Assembly: GCF_014117325.1 (NCBI RefSeq)
Contig: NZ_CP059732.1
Coordinates: 7,815,001 to 7,879,000 of the forward strand
Length of the DNA stretch: 64,000 nt
Reading direction: 5' to 3'
DNA from: Spirosoma foliorum
Lineage (GTDB): Bacteria > Bacteroidota > Bacteroidia > Cytophagales > Spirosomataceae
Shown: piece after piece, positions 8,180 to 17,000 of the stretch
Position numbering within the stretch: position 1 is the first letter of the stretch
Layout of the letters: every line of letters starts with the position of its first letter
Notes under the pieces: model-generated
What the model was told of the DNA's origin: nothing
The model's input: the letters and a program-made list of their open reading frames with translations, nothing else
The model's database searches: none
Translations under genes and position numbers: made by a program

Positions 8180-8650
8180 ATGCTATCATTCGATATGACA
8201 GGCCATCTGATTCCCTACGATGGAATCTTAAGTAGTCTGCCAGAGATAGAAACTACATTTGTAGACTCTATTCCGGAATCTGCAACCCGAAAAGATTTGT
8301 TTATTCAATTGGTTGGCTATCTCACGGCTTTCAAAAATGAAATTTCAGGTACATTCACAGCTATAATAGACGGAAGTTTTGCAACATATCAACTCAATCC
8401 GAATGACGTTGATGTTGTTATCTTTCTTGATTATAGACTATACGAGCAGTCAAAAGAACGACTAGACGAATTTAGACGAAAGGCGCGTTTTTCCAAAATA
8501 GACAGTTATATTGAGCAGGCTTACCCAATTAATCACCCATACTACATTCGTTACCAGTCTGATGTAGCTTATTGGCATAGCTTATTTACTCGCAATCGAA
8601 GGAAAGAACGTAAGGGCTATTTACAAATTTCATACAACTATGATGCCTGA
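8180..8650 (+). CDS. Nucleotidyltransferase-like protein (DUF6932-like)
   Basis: A 156-residue protein. IDGSFATYQLNPNDVDVVIF contains the G-S-x(n)-D-x-D core of polymerase-beta-type minimal nucleotidyltransferases. The N-terminus (HLIPYDG then F..SI..SATR) fits the DUF6932 group. Its 3' end overlaps the next gene by 11 bp (ATGATGCCTGA). Gene pairs of a small nucleotidyltransferase with a small helical partner are often toxin-antitoxin or mobile-element associated; that role is inferred here. An alternative start is the ATG at 8195. Confidence 0.65.
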   Translation: MLSFDMTGHLIPYDGILSSLPEIETTFVDSIPESATRKDLFIQLVGYLTAFKNEISGTFTAIIDGSFATYQLNPNDVDVVIFLDYRLYEQSKERLDEFRRKARFSKIDSYIEQAYPINHPYYIRYQSDVAYWHSLFTRNRRKERKGYLQISYNYDA

Positions 8651-8855
8651 GCAAGATTCTGTTATTACAGAAATTTCAGCAACGTTGGAGCAAATTCGCC
8701 GAGCTAATCAAATGCTGGCTTACCACCGTCAATTTAAAGAGGTAGATGAAAATGCTATTCAAAATTTTGAGCGTTTGAAGGCCGATTTTATAAAGCAGTT
8801 AGCTGAATTAATGAAAGAGATGCAGATTGATGCTGATTTTCATACGTCTCCTTAA
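8640..8855 (+). CDS. Small helical protein, partner of the nucleotidyltransferase-like gene
   Basis: 71 residues, predicted almost fully alpha-helical and charged (heptad-like spacing in ISATLEQIRRANQML and LIKQLAEL-type stretches). The start overlaps the upstream coding end, so expression is coupled. No family recognised. Its position suggests it modulates the nucleotidyltransferase-like protein, but nothing in the sequence proves that. Confidence 0.65.
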   Translation: MMPEQDSVITEISATLEQIRRANQMLAYHRQFKEVDENAIQNFERLKADFIKQLAELMKEMQIDADFHTSP

Positions 8856-8859
8856 CTAA

Positions 8860-8902
8860 TGATTTACGTAAAAAGCCGTGCCATGGCTTTTTACGTAAAT
8901 CA
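8860..8902. terminator. Perfect 18-bp hairpin after the gene pair
   Basis: TGATTTACGTAAAAAGCC (8860-8877) and GGCTTTTTACGTAAATCA (8885-8902) are exact complements with a 7-nt loop. It starts 5 bp after the upstream stop and lies between convergent genes, so it probably ends transcription from both sides. Confidence 0.75.
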
Positions 8903-8945
8903 ATTCTTGATGGAGATGAAGGATTAACTCGTCTCGCTTAAGCAT

Positions 8946-10139
8946 TTACACCAAATCCCGCTCAATAATCTTCCCACTGGCTTTCTCCTTAAGAATCACC
9001 TTGTTTCGGCCATCGTGGGTCATTTCCTGTTTGATGAGATAATGGTCGGCGTCGTACTCAACCAGTGTCGATTCGGGTTTGAGACCTTCCTGACCACGCC
9101 AAACGGGTAAGTTTACTTTTTCCCACTGCTTCGTTTCTGCCGATTTATAGGCTGCGTCCAGTACCGCATTGACAACGTATCCATCGTAGAAGGTTTCGGC
9201 AGCATCGCGCCCTTCTTCCTGCGACTTGAACATGTCCGTAAACATGTGATTGTAGCCGAGGTCGTTCACTTCATCGCCGACGGGGAAAAGCCAACCCGTG
9301 TTCGATTCCGCTTTTTCGGCGATATAATCACCACCCTTACCGGTCGAGAACATCTCGAAACCCGTACGCAGGAAGTTGTTGATCCAGATGGTGCCCTCGG
9401 TGCCCATTACTTCATCGCGGAGGTCCATGCCACCCCGGAATGTCCAGCTTACTTCAAATTGGCCGATGGCACCATTTTCGTATTTCACCAGGGCAATGGC
9501 GTGATCTTCGGCGTCGATGGGTTTTACCTGCGTGGCAGCCCAACACATGACCTCTACTGGCTTCACATCTTTCCCGATAAAATTCCGGGCGATTTCGACG
9601 CAGTGACAACCCAAGTCGAGCATGCAACCACCACCAGCCTGCTCTTTGTCCCAGAACCAGTCGGAGTGGGGGCCGGGGTGTGTCTCGCGTGATTTAGCCC
9701 AGAGAATTCGGCCTAAGGCCCCATTTTTGACGCTATCCAACGCTTTCAGGAACTTTGGCGTATAACAGAGGTCTTCCAGGTAACCCGCAAAAATGCCCGC
9801 TTCTTCAACGGTTTTCATCATACGTAGCGCTTCTTCGGCTGTCCGGCCTAGCGGCTTAGTACAAACCACCGACTTCTTGTGTTTCGCACAGAGGTTGACC
9901 GCTGTTTCATGAATGTTATTGGGCAGGGCAATACAAACCATATCCACATCGGGATGCGCAATTACTTCTTCCATATCGGTCGAAGCAAAGTCGCAGCCAT
10001 AGTCGGCTTTGAATTTGTCGGCGGTTTCCTGCCGACGGGCATAGATCGCTACCACTTTGTCGCGGCTGCGTTGACCGTGAATGGAATCGGCATAGAAGCG
10101 GCCAATGAAGCCGCCCCCCAGCATGGCAATACGTTGCAT
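8946..10139 (-). CDS. Gfo/Idh/MocA-family oxidoreductase
   Basis: 397 residues from the ATG at 10139 (MQRIAMLGGGFIGRF). The longer frame to 10202 only runs into a palindrome and is rejected. The Rossmann motif GGGFIG is followed by DVDMVCIALPNNIHETAV and by VCTKPLGRTAEEAL, where the usual catalytic EKP is TKP. The second half (WDKEQAGGGCMLDLGCHCVEIARNF) matches the family's substrate domain with D and H in the usual active-site segment. It would oxidise or reduce a sugar or inositol-like substrate with NAD(P). No substrate can be named. Confidence 0.87.
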   Translation of the reverse strand: MQRIAMLGGGFIGRFYADSIHGQRSRDKVVAIYARRQETADKFKADYGCDFASTDMEEVIAHPDVDMVCIALPNNIHETAVNLCAKHKKSVVCTKPLGRTAEEALRMMKTVEEAGIFAGYLEDLCYTPKFLKALDSVKNGALGRILWAKSRETHPGPHSDWFWDKEQAGGGCMLDLGCHCVEIARNFIGKDVKPVEVMCWAATQVKPIDAEDHAIALVKYENGAIGQFEVSWTFRGGMDLRDEVMGTEGTIWINNFLRTGFEMFSTGKGGDYIAEKAESNTGWLFPVGDEVNDLGYNHMFTDMFKSQEEGRDAAETFYDGYVVNAVLDAAYKSAETKQWEKVNLPVWRGQEGLKPESTLVEYDADHYLIKQEMTHDGRNKVILKEKASGKIIERDLV

Positions 10140-10171
10140 AGGAATTATAAGTAAAAGGTTAATCCGTACTT

Positions 10172-10226
10172 TTAGTAGGAATTTTGCGGTGAACCGTGGC
10201 ACGGTTCACCGCAAAATTCCTACTAA
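10172..10226. repeat. Perfect 26-bp palindrome between divergent genes
   Basis: 10172-10197 and 10201-10226 are exact reverse complements with a GGC loop. It lies between the starts of the Gfo/Idh/MocA gene and pnuC, a place where promoters and operators are expected. Because it is symmetric, both flanking frames extend into it and give matching false N-termini (M-x-RFTAKFLL). Confidence 0.9.
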
Positions 10227-10267
10227 GCAAAGTCAACTACGAGAAATTTCTATTGATTACTGATTTC

Positions 10268-10942
10268 ATGCCTAACTTTTTTGACATCCATACCATTTTC
10301 TTTACCCTGTGGGATTACCCCATGAGTTACCTGGAGTTTTTCGGTGTGGTTAGCGGATCGGCGGCTACCTGGCTGGCTGCCCGGGCGCATGTCTGGAGTT
10401 GGCCCATTGGGGCGGCTAGCGTGTTGCTCTTCTTCTTTCTGTTTTATCAGATTCAGTTGTACCCCGATATGTTTTTGCAGGTGTTTTTCTTTGTCACAAA
10501 CTTGCAAGGCTGGTGGCGCTGGACGCATCCTACAGTGGACGAAGCCGATCAACATAACGAACTCCGGGTTACGCGCTTGGTGGGCCGTCCGTTGGTGCTG
10601 GTGTTACTAGGTGGTGTAGTAGCTACGGGCGTTTTGGGTACGTTTGCGCAGAATCTGCATGTCTGGTTTCCTGTGTTGTTCAGCAAACCCAGCGCCTTTC
10701 CTTATCTGGATTCATTTACGACCGTTATGAGTATTATTGGTACCTTCATGATGATTCATAAAAAGCTGGAATGCTGGTGGGTGTGGCTGGTTATTGATAT
10801 CATTAGCACCTATATGTACTTCAATAAAGGCGTGAAATTAGTTGGGTTTGAGTACGCCATTTTCTGCCTGATTGCTTTTCAGGGTGCCTGGCACTGGACA
10901 AAGGAGTATCGAAGTTATTCGCAGCTAACTGCTGTCAAATAG
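10268..10942 (+). CDS. pnuC: Nicotinamide riboside transporter PnuC
   Basis: 224 residues from the ATG at 10268. Several membrane helices are visible. The segment WGAASVLLFFFLFYQIQLYPDM and the motif NLQGWWRW are typical of PnuC, where the Trp/Gln-rich motif lines the substrate path. The C-terminal WWVWLVIDIISTYMYFNKG is the family's other hallmark. PnuC lets nicotinamide riboside diffuse through the inner membrane. A NadR-like kinase/adenylyltransferase two genes downstream would trap it as NMN/NAD, so the cluster forms an NAD salvage route. Confidence 0.92.
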   Translation: MPNFFDIHTIFFTLWDYPMSYLEFFGVVSGSAATWLAARAHVWSWPIGAASVLLFFFLFYQIQLYPDMFLQVFFFVTNLQGWWRWTHPTVDEADQHNELRVTRLVGRPLVLVLLGGVVATGVLGTFAQNLHVWFPVLFSKPSAFPYLDSFTTVMSIIGTFMMIHKKLECWWVWLVIDIISTYMYFNKGVKLVGFEYAIFCLIAFQGAWHWTKEYRSYSQLTAVK

Positions 10943-11026
10943 CATTGCGCGTCAATATTTATGACGCCTGGGCAACTGTTCGTTGAGTTTTAGGGTCTTA
11001 GCCCCCAAACACCAATAGAATCGACG

Positions 11027-11434
11027 ATGAAATATAGTGTATTTGCCCTTTTTCTATGGGTGGCCATGGGCTGCTCGAAATCAGACTCATTATCGCCTTC
11101 GAATACCATCGTTGGTACCTGGCGATTAGCAACGTATTGTAAACCAACCAGCAGCTCAGCCTGCACCACCGTCGATGTTCCAGCGAACAAAGGTGTATTT
11201 ATCTCATTCGACAGGGCAGGCAGGTTTACCGAAACGTATGAAAATACTAAGCCGGTTGAGTATGCTTTTCTGGGATGTGGTAGCGGGAGCTATAGCCTTG
11301 AGGGAGACAGTGTACGAATTACGGCTGTATGTATGTCGTCACTAGGAGGGAAGTTGATGCCTCTGGTTTCGGTGGAAGCGAATCGATTGGTTTTACGGCC
11401 ATTCGACTCGGGTGAGTATATTTTCGTCAGATAG
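11027..11434 (+). CDS. Small lipoprotein with lipocalin-like fold
   Basis: 135 residues. The lipobox VAMGC follows a short hydrophobic signal. The rest (IVGTWRLATYC, then beta-rich strands ending in EYIFVR) resembles lipocalin-like domains found widely in Bacteroidota lipoproteins. Four cysteines after the lipobox may pair. Its stop is followed one base later by the NadR-like start, so it is co-translated with that gene; any link to NAD uptake is only contextual. Confidence 0.75.
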   Translation: MKYSVFALFLWVAMGCSKSDSLSPSNTIVGTWRLATYCKPTSSSACTTVDVPANKGVFISFDRAGRFTETYENTKPVEYAFLGCGSGSYSLEGDSVRITAVCMSSLGGKLMPLVSVEANRLVLRPFDSGEYIFVR

Positions 11435-11435
11435 A

Positions 11436-12407
11436 ATGACAACGGGTCTGGTTTTCGGGAAGTTTATGCCGGTTCATACTGGGCATCTGGCGCTGATTGA
11501 ATTTGCCCGGAAGCAATGCGATCAACTGATTGTTTCCATGACTATCTCGCCCGATGATGTTATTTCGCCCGATCTCCGACTTCAATGGCTGACAGAATTG
11601 CTTGCCCCTTATTCTACCATAGAGGTGGTAGCTGAGACGAACGAATTTCATGATCCGACATTGACGCTGTGGGATGCCACTAAATTATGGGCTGCTTTTA
11701 TTAAGCGACGTTTTCCAGATGTAAGCGTATTTTTCTCATCAGAGGAGTATGCCGTTCCGTTGGCACATCATTCGGGCTTGCAGCATGTTTCATTTGATCC
11801 ACCTCGGCAGCAAGTGCCTGTTTCTGCTACGTTGATTCGGCAGCAACCGGCTTGCTACTGGGATTACATTCCTGCTGTAGTGCGTCCCTATTTCGTCAAA
11901 AAGATCTGCCTGTACGGTCCTGAAAGTGTTGGCAAAACAACGCTGGCTCGCCAGTTAGCGGCCGATTATCAAACGGTTTTTGTTCCTGAAATGGCCCGCG
12001 AGATGATTACATCTAACGATTTTGTTCTGGATGATTTTATTCGGATCGGACGGGCGCAAACCGAAGCCGTACAACAGGCAGAGCGGCAGGCAAATCGGAT
12101 TCTATTCTGCGATACGGATGTCATTACGACGCAAATCTATTCGGATATCTACCTTAGCCAGATTCCATTTATTTTACCCGAATTAGAACAACAGGTGCAT
12201 TATGACGTTTATGCGCTATTGGATATCGATGTTCCGTGGATTGCCGATGATTTGCGGGATCAGGGGCATCATAGGGCTGAAATGCTGGCTCGTTTTCGAG
12301 CGGAATTAGATGGGCGAAAATTGCCTTATCTGCTTGTGAGTGGTTCTTATCCGGAACGGTTAATTACCCTTAAGAACATGGCTGATAAGCTACTTGGATC
12401 TGATTAA
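11436..12407 (+). CDS. nadR: NadR-like bifunctional NMN adenylyltransferase / ribosylnicotinamide kinase
   Basis: 323 residues from the ATG at 11436. The N-terminal nucleotidyltransferase domain starts GLVFGKFMPVHTGH with the HxGH motif at 14-17. The C-terminal kinase domain has Walker A GPESVGKTT (161-169). The DNA-binding domain found in enterobacterial NadR is absent, as usual for this phylum, so it should be an enzyme only. It converts nicotinamide riboside to NMN and then NAD. The gene begins one base after the lipoprotein stop and shares a transcript with pnuC. Confidence 0.92.
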   Translation: MTTGLVFGKFMPVHTGHLALIEFARKQCDQLIVSMTISPDDVISPDLRLQWLTELLAPYSTIEVVAETNEFHDPTLTLWDATKLWAAFIKRRFPDVSVFFSSEEYAVPLAHHSGLQHVSFDPPRQQVPVSATLIRQQPACYWDYIPAVVRPYFVKKICLYGPESVGKTTLARQLAADYQTVFVPEMAREMITSNDFVLDDFIRIGRAQTEAVQQAERQANRILFCDTDVITTQIYSDIYLSQIPFILPELEQQVHYDVYALLDIDVPWIADDLRDQGHHRAEMLARFRAELDGRKLPYLLVSGSYPERLITLKNMADKLLGSD

Positions 12408-12532
12408 TATGATCAGATAAATTGGACGTTTTTTAGATTGGTAATTATAAGTCAATAATTATTAAATATGATTATTTAAAGATTTTTGGCTTATAATGTG
12501 CTGATAATTATGATATTAACAATATTGTACTA

Positions 12533-12540
12533 TAATTTTG
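12533..12540 (+). promoter_or_regulatory. Bacteroidota-type -7 box
   Basis: TAATTTTG matches TAnnTTTG and lies 26 bp before the start of the carbohydrate-binding protein gene, at the end of a very AT-rich spacer. No good TTG at -33 was seen. Confidence 0.5.
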
Positions 12541-12566
12541 CATTGGAAACCAAACAGTAGACCTCT

Positions 12567-12875
12567 ATGGCAGTTGCCAAACAATTTCTAAAAAGCAAAC
12601 CACTTGCAAAAGTAACGTTTGAATTGCCGGCTGAAGCCGTCAACGGTGCTAAAACGGTCGCCCTGGCCGGTGAATTTAATAGCTGGGACCCTAGCGCCCA
12701 GGTTCTGAAGAAGCAGAAAGATGGTTCGTACAAAACGACCGTTGAACTGCCTGTAGGTGGCGAGTATCAATATCGCTACATTTTGGATGGTACGACTTGG
12801 ACAAACGATTGGGCTGCTGATAAATATGTAGCCAGTGGCGTTTCGAGCGAAGAGAACTCGGTTGTTGTTCTCTAG
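12567..12875 (+). CDS. Isoamylase N-terminal-like / glycogen-binding (CBM48) domain protein
   Basis: 102 residues forming a single early-set beta-sandwich. ALAGEFNSWDPSAQVLKKQKDGSY and YQYRYILDGTTWTND are the classic CBM48/AMPK glycogen-binding signature (W in FNSW and YRYILDG). No catalytic domain is attached. Stand-alone copies are common in Bacteroidota and presumably bind glycogen or act as a scaffold; function unproven. Confidence 0.88.
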   Translation: MAVAKQFLKSKPLAKVTFELPAEAVNGAKTVALAGEFNSWDPSAQVLKKQKDGSYKTTVELPVGGEYQYRYILDGTTWTNDWAADKYVASGVSSEENSVVVL

Positions 12876-12898
12876 GAAAGACATTTGATAGGAACAAT

Positions 12899-12943
12899 AA
12901 ATGGGTAATTAGGTGTCATCATGACTTGCCTAATTACCCATTT
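12899..12943. terminator. Terminator between convergent genes
   Basis: AAATGGGTAATTAGG (12899-12913) and CCTAATTACCCATTT (12929-12943) form a perfect 15-bp stem between the CBM48 gene and the convergent isomerase gene. Confidence 0.8.
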
Positions 12944-12964
12944 GCTTAGTTAGCCGAGCTGCTA

Positions 12965-13915
12965 TTACACGGTAAAGTTATCCGATTCAACGTAGGCTTT
13001 GATCAGGGCAACTTCGCCTTCTTTACCCTGTTGCGATTTGCCGTGCTCCATACCAAAAATGAATTCCTTGTTTTCGGCTTTCTGCTTTTGGTAAATGTGC
13101 TTGAACACGTTTTTATAATTGATTTCACCCGTGGTTGGCTCATTCCGGCCAGGATTATCGCCAATCTGGAAATAGCCGATTTCACTCCAGCACCAGTCAA
13201 TGTGCGGAATGATGTGCCCTTCGTTTTTCTGCATGTGATAGATATCGAACAGAATTTTGCACGAAGGACTGTTTACCGCCCGACAGATTTCGTAGGTCTG
13301 ATCCGAGGTGCGCAAAAACAGGTTTGGGGTGTCGCTGAGTGGTTCAAGAACCATCGTTAGGTTACCCGCTGCCAGAATATCGGCTCCCCGGCGAAGGGCA
13401 TCAATTACGTTACCCGTTTGAATACCAATCGGCAGTTTGCGCTCGAAATCGCCGGGTACAACCGTCGTCAACTTTGTGTTGCAGCGTTTGGCTGTTTCAA
13501 CGGCTTTTTTACAGCCGTTCAGGAAAATGTCGATGTACTCCTGCTTTCCGGCAGCCAGGGTATTTTGTCCATTACCACCTTTATCGAGCACGAACACGCC
13601 CATAGTTATGCCCAGGCGGGCCATTTCTTCGCCGAGTTTGGTTTGTAAGGCAGGTTCTCGACCCATCATGCCGTTGTCTTCCATTGCCGTAAAACCCATA
13701 TCGGCCATAAACTTCAGCTGGTCGATGAGGTCTTTACCCGCGCTGTTTTCAAACATGCCAAAGTGCGGAGCATATTTGAGTTTGAAATGATTTTTCGCCA
13801 GAAAAGTGGGCTGTGAATGCCAGTTCTCGGCGAATGATTCGCTTGAAACGGCGGCACCTGTCAGGCCTAAGCCCGCTGCGCCAAAGGTTGATTTTACGAA
13901 GTTGCGTCGTTGCAT
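12965..13915 (-). CDS. Sugar phosphate isomerase/epimerase-like TIM barrel (hydroxypyruvate isomerase type), exported
   Basis: 316 residues. The N-terminus MQRRNFVKSTFGAAGLGLTG is a twin-arginine-like export signal. The barrel carries FMADMGFTAMEDNGM, LEPLSDTPNLFL, ILFDIYHMQ and GYFQIGDNPGR, giving E, D/H and Q/D residues at the places used for metal binding in hydroxypyruvate isomerase and AP-endonuclease-2-type enzymes. It likely isomerises a small sugar or keto acid in the periplasm. Bacteroidota often carry such genes beside Gfo/Idh/MocA oxidoreductases. Confidence 0.85.
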   Translation of the reverse strand: MQRRNFVKSTFGAAGLGLTGAAVSSESFAENWHSQPTFLAKNHFKLKYAPHFGMFENSAGKDLIDQLKFMADMGFTAMEDNGMMGREPALQTKLGEEMARLGITMGVFVLDKGGNGQNTLAAGKQEYIDIFLNGCKKAVETAKRCNTKLTTVVPGDFERKLPIGIQTGNVIDALRRGADILAAGNLTMVLEPLSDTPNLFLRTSDQTYEICRAVNSPSCKILFDIYHMQKNEGHIIPHIDWCWSEIGYFQIGDNPGRNEPTTGEINYKNVFKHIYQKQKAENKEFIFGMEHGKSQQGKEGEVALIKAYVESDNFTV

Positions 13916-13926
13916 AAGGGTTGTTT

Positions 13927-14037
13927 GAACCGGGATTTTTGTGATTTAACTGACTTTGATTTTAGCCTCTGGCTTTCTTTGAAAGCTAAATCCTAAAAAA
14001 TCAAAGTCAGTCAGTTAAATCACAAAAATCCCGGTTC
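13927..14037. repeat. Inverted pair of the 40-bp GGGATTTTTGTGATTTAAC repeat
   Basis: Left copy 13927-13964 and right copy 13996-14037 are in opposite orientation. The left copy lacks one of the two GACT units. A short AGCCTCTGGCTTTC...GAAAGCT hairpin lies between. It sits between two same-strand genes. Confidence 0.88.
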
Positions 14038-14040
14038 GGA

Positions 14041-17000
14041 TTATTTTTTCTTTAAACTCGCTAAATATTCAACTAAATCGACTAATTCCTGCGTACTCAT
14101 GGTTTCCTGTAAGCCCGATGGCATCATAGACGAGTCTATTTGTTTCATGGAAACTACGTCGGCCATTTTGTAATTCTGAACCACGCCACCCGGAAACTTC
14201 ATTTGTAGATCGGTTTCGGTTTTACTGGAAACAATACCCGTCATCGAGCTGCCATCTTTGAACTTAACATCCCAACCTTCAAAACCGAAACTAATGCCCG
14301 CATCGGGGTGCAAAATAGCCAGGTATTGTCCTTCTTTGGGGAGTTTAGAGCCGATTTCTGAGAGCTTAGGCCCGAAGTCCATTCCTTCTCCATTCACCTG
14401 ATGGCAGGTTGAACAGTTGTTTTTGAAGACAGTCATCCCCCGCGATGCATCGCCCGTAAGAGTCAGTAATTCGTTCAGACCGGGCAGTTTTTTGCCTTCA
14501 GCACTTTTGCCTCCATCCAGAAAGTTAGCCGCCTGTTGCCGGATATTTTTGCGCCAATCGCCACTTACACCCTGTACTGCAGCTTTTTTATAATCGCCTT
14601 TGATATCGCCCGATTTCAGGAGAGCCACCACCTGATCGGCGCCTTCCATGCTACCTCCCAATGAGCGAGTTGCTTCCCGACGTAGTGCTGCCGGGCGTTT
14701 TTCATCTAAAGCCACTCGTTTCAGGATGTCGATGGATTCTTTGTTGCCGATACGACGTAAAGCTATCAGCATATTGGTGGCCGCTTCGGTATCGCTACCG
14801 TCTATAGCCAACCAAACCAGCGGACTGCCACCTTGCTTCAACAATTGCCGGGCGGCATCACGGCCCATTCCTTCCGTCGCTTTTTTTACCGCTAACTGCT
14901 TGAGATTAACGTTTTCGGAAGTCGGTTCGTACCGCGTAACGAGTTCGATGTATTCAGGTGTTCCGTATACATCAGTCATGAGTTTGGTAAGGGCCGCTGT
15001 GGCAACAGACGATCCTTTTACGAAAGCGGGATCAAGGTGCCGCAGTGCCAATTTGGTTACCTCGGCGGCCGATGCAGCAGTTGAGTTGCTATTCGCTTCT
15101 AAAATGGCAAGCAGCGCGTTTGATTTTTCGGTAGCACCCGGATTGAAATCGAAGGCCCGGAAGTAGCGCAGCCGCTGACTGAGATCAACCGAAGGGTCGC
15201 CGGCAAGTTTAGCCAGCAGAGGGACAGATTCTTTGGTGCGCGCGCGCCAGACAATATCACGACCTTCTGTTTTGGCGATTGGGTCACCATTTACTTGCTT
15301 TACCCAGGCGGTGTAATAACTATCCCAGTTGCCATCGGCACCAATGCCTAATGCTTCAAGATACCAGCGATCTTTGCCGTTGTATTGGCTAGCCAGTTGC
15401 GCCCATAAAGCGGGTGCCTCGGCCGACGTGCTCCGCCGAAGGGCAATGATACACTCTCTACGTACTTGGGCATCGGCGTCATTGACCAACTGTTTTATGT
15501 ACGGAATTATATCAACCTTAAGCTCTCTAGCCGCCCGAAGAGCCGTAATGCGCAGATCGGCATTGGGGCTTTTGAGGGCCGTTTCAATGTATTTTGGGCC
15601 TTTTTCTAACTTACTCAACAGCCATAATGCACGAGCCTGCATCCTCGGGTTGTCGGACGATTTATATAAGCTGGCCAGGGGTTTTTCGGCTTTCTTATCC
15701 AGTTCACGAAGTTTTTGCCAGCCAGCATAGCGGATAGACATATTGGGGCTTTGTAAGGCTTCAATGGCTCCCGCTGTTGTTGTAAGATCAACTTTCGGCA
15801 TCGTGTAAGGCGAATTTGGGGGAGCTACCCGATAGACTCGTCCCCGACTCTGATCGCCCGCCTGGTGGCCACCTACGCCGGGATCATACCAGTCGGCAAT
15901 AATCAGCGAACCATCGGGAGCTACGCACACATCGGCGGGTCGGAACCATTGGTCACGGGTGCCTTCGAGTACATTCACAATCTCCGCTTTGTAGCCTGCC
16001 CCATCTTTCTGTACTGGGTATGATCGCACTACATTTGGACCTGCATCGCAGTGAATCATCTGATTCCGAAAGACTTCAGGAAGCAATTTTCCTTCGTACA
16101 CAATCATGCCGGTGGGTGAGCCAGCGCCAGTCTGAAGCAGGTTGGGCACAACACCTGGGTCGTTTAAGTGCCAGTGCCGACGAGGAATTTCGGGTTCGAT
16201 ATTTTCCCGATTGACCTGCCAGCCTGCGCCTGTCATTTCGTCGGTGTAGCCGTAGTTGCCACCTTCCATGACGTAGTTAATTCGAACACCTTTGTTACCG
16301 TCGTCGTCGTTATCTGATTGCCAGAGGGTACCGTACGAATCGACAGCTACCTCATAGTTGTTACGGAAATTCTGCCCAAGCACTTCTACGTTTTTTCCGT
16401 CTGGGTCACAGCGAAACACCATGCCCATTTTGAAGTTCTGTTTATTGATGGTTTTGCCGGTAACAATATCCGTAACCGCATTGCCATCTTTATCGAGGAG
16501 CTGACCACCTTCATTCCCAAAATTGAAGTACCATTTTCCGTCAGGCCCGAACACAAAAGTGTGCATGCCGTGGTCGTGTTGCTCGCCCCCGATGCCCGTA
16601 AAGAGTAGCTCTTTTTTGTCGGCTTTATCGTCACCGTTTTCATCCGTCAACACCCAAACGTTTGGGCTGTCCGAAACGATAACTTTGTTGCCCTGAACCC
16701 AGATGCCGAGTGGCGACTCGATGCTTGGATCTTGAAAGAATACTTTCGAAACATCGGCTTTGCCATCGCCATTCTGATCTTCCAGAATAACAATCCGGTC
16801 ACCTTCCTTTCGGGTTGGATTTCCATTGATGGCTGGTCGGTAATTATACGCTTCGCACACCCAGACTCGCCCTCGTGCATCAACATCGATGTCGGTTGGA
16901 TTAGTCAGCATTGGTTCTGACGCAAAAAGGGTTGCTTCAAGCCCAGGCGCTACGTTTAGACTCCCGACGGCATATTTGGGGTCATGTTTATCATCGTCGC

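Noticed and set aside
10140..10267. N-terminal extensions of the oxidoreductase and pnuC frames
   Set aside because: Both extensions are the two halves of one palindrome translated, which explains their near-identical sequence. Internal ATGs fit the families.
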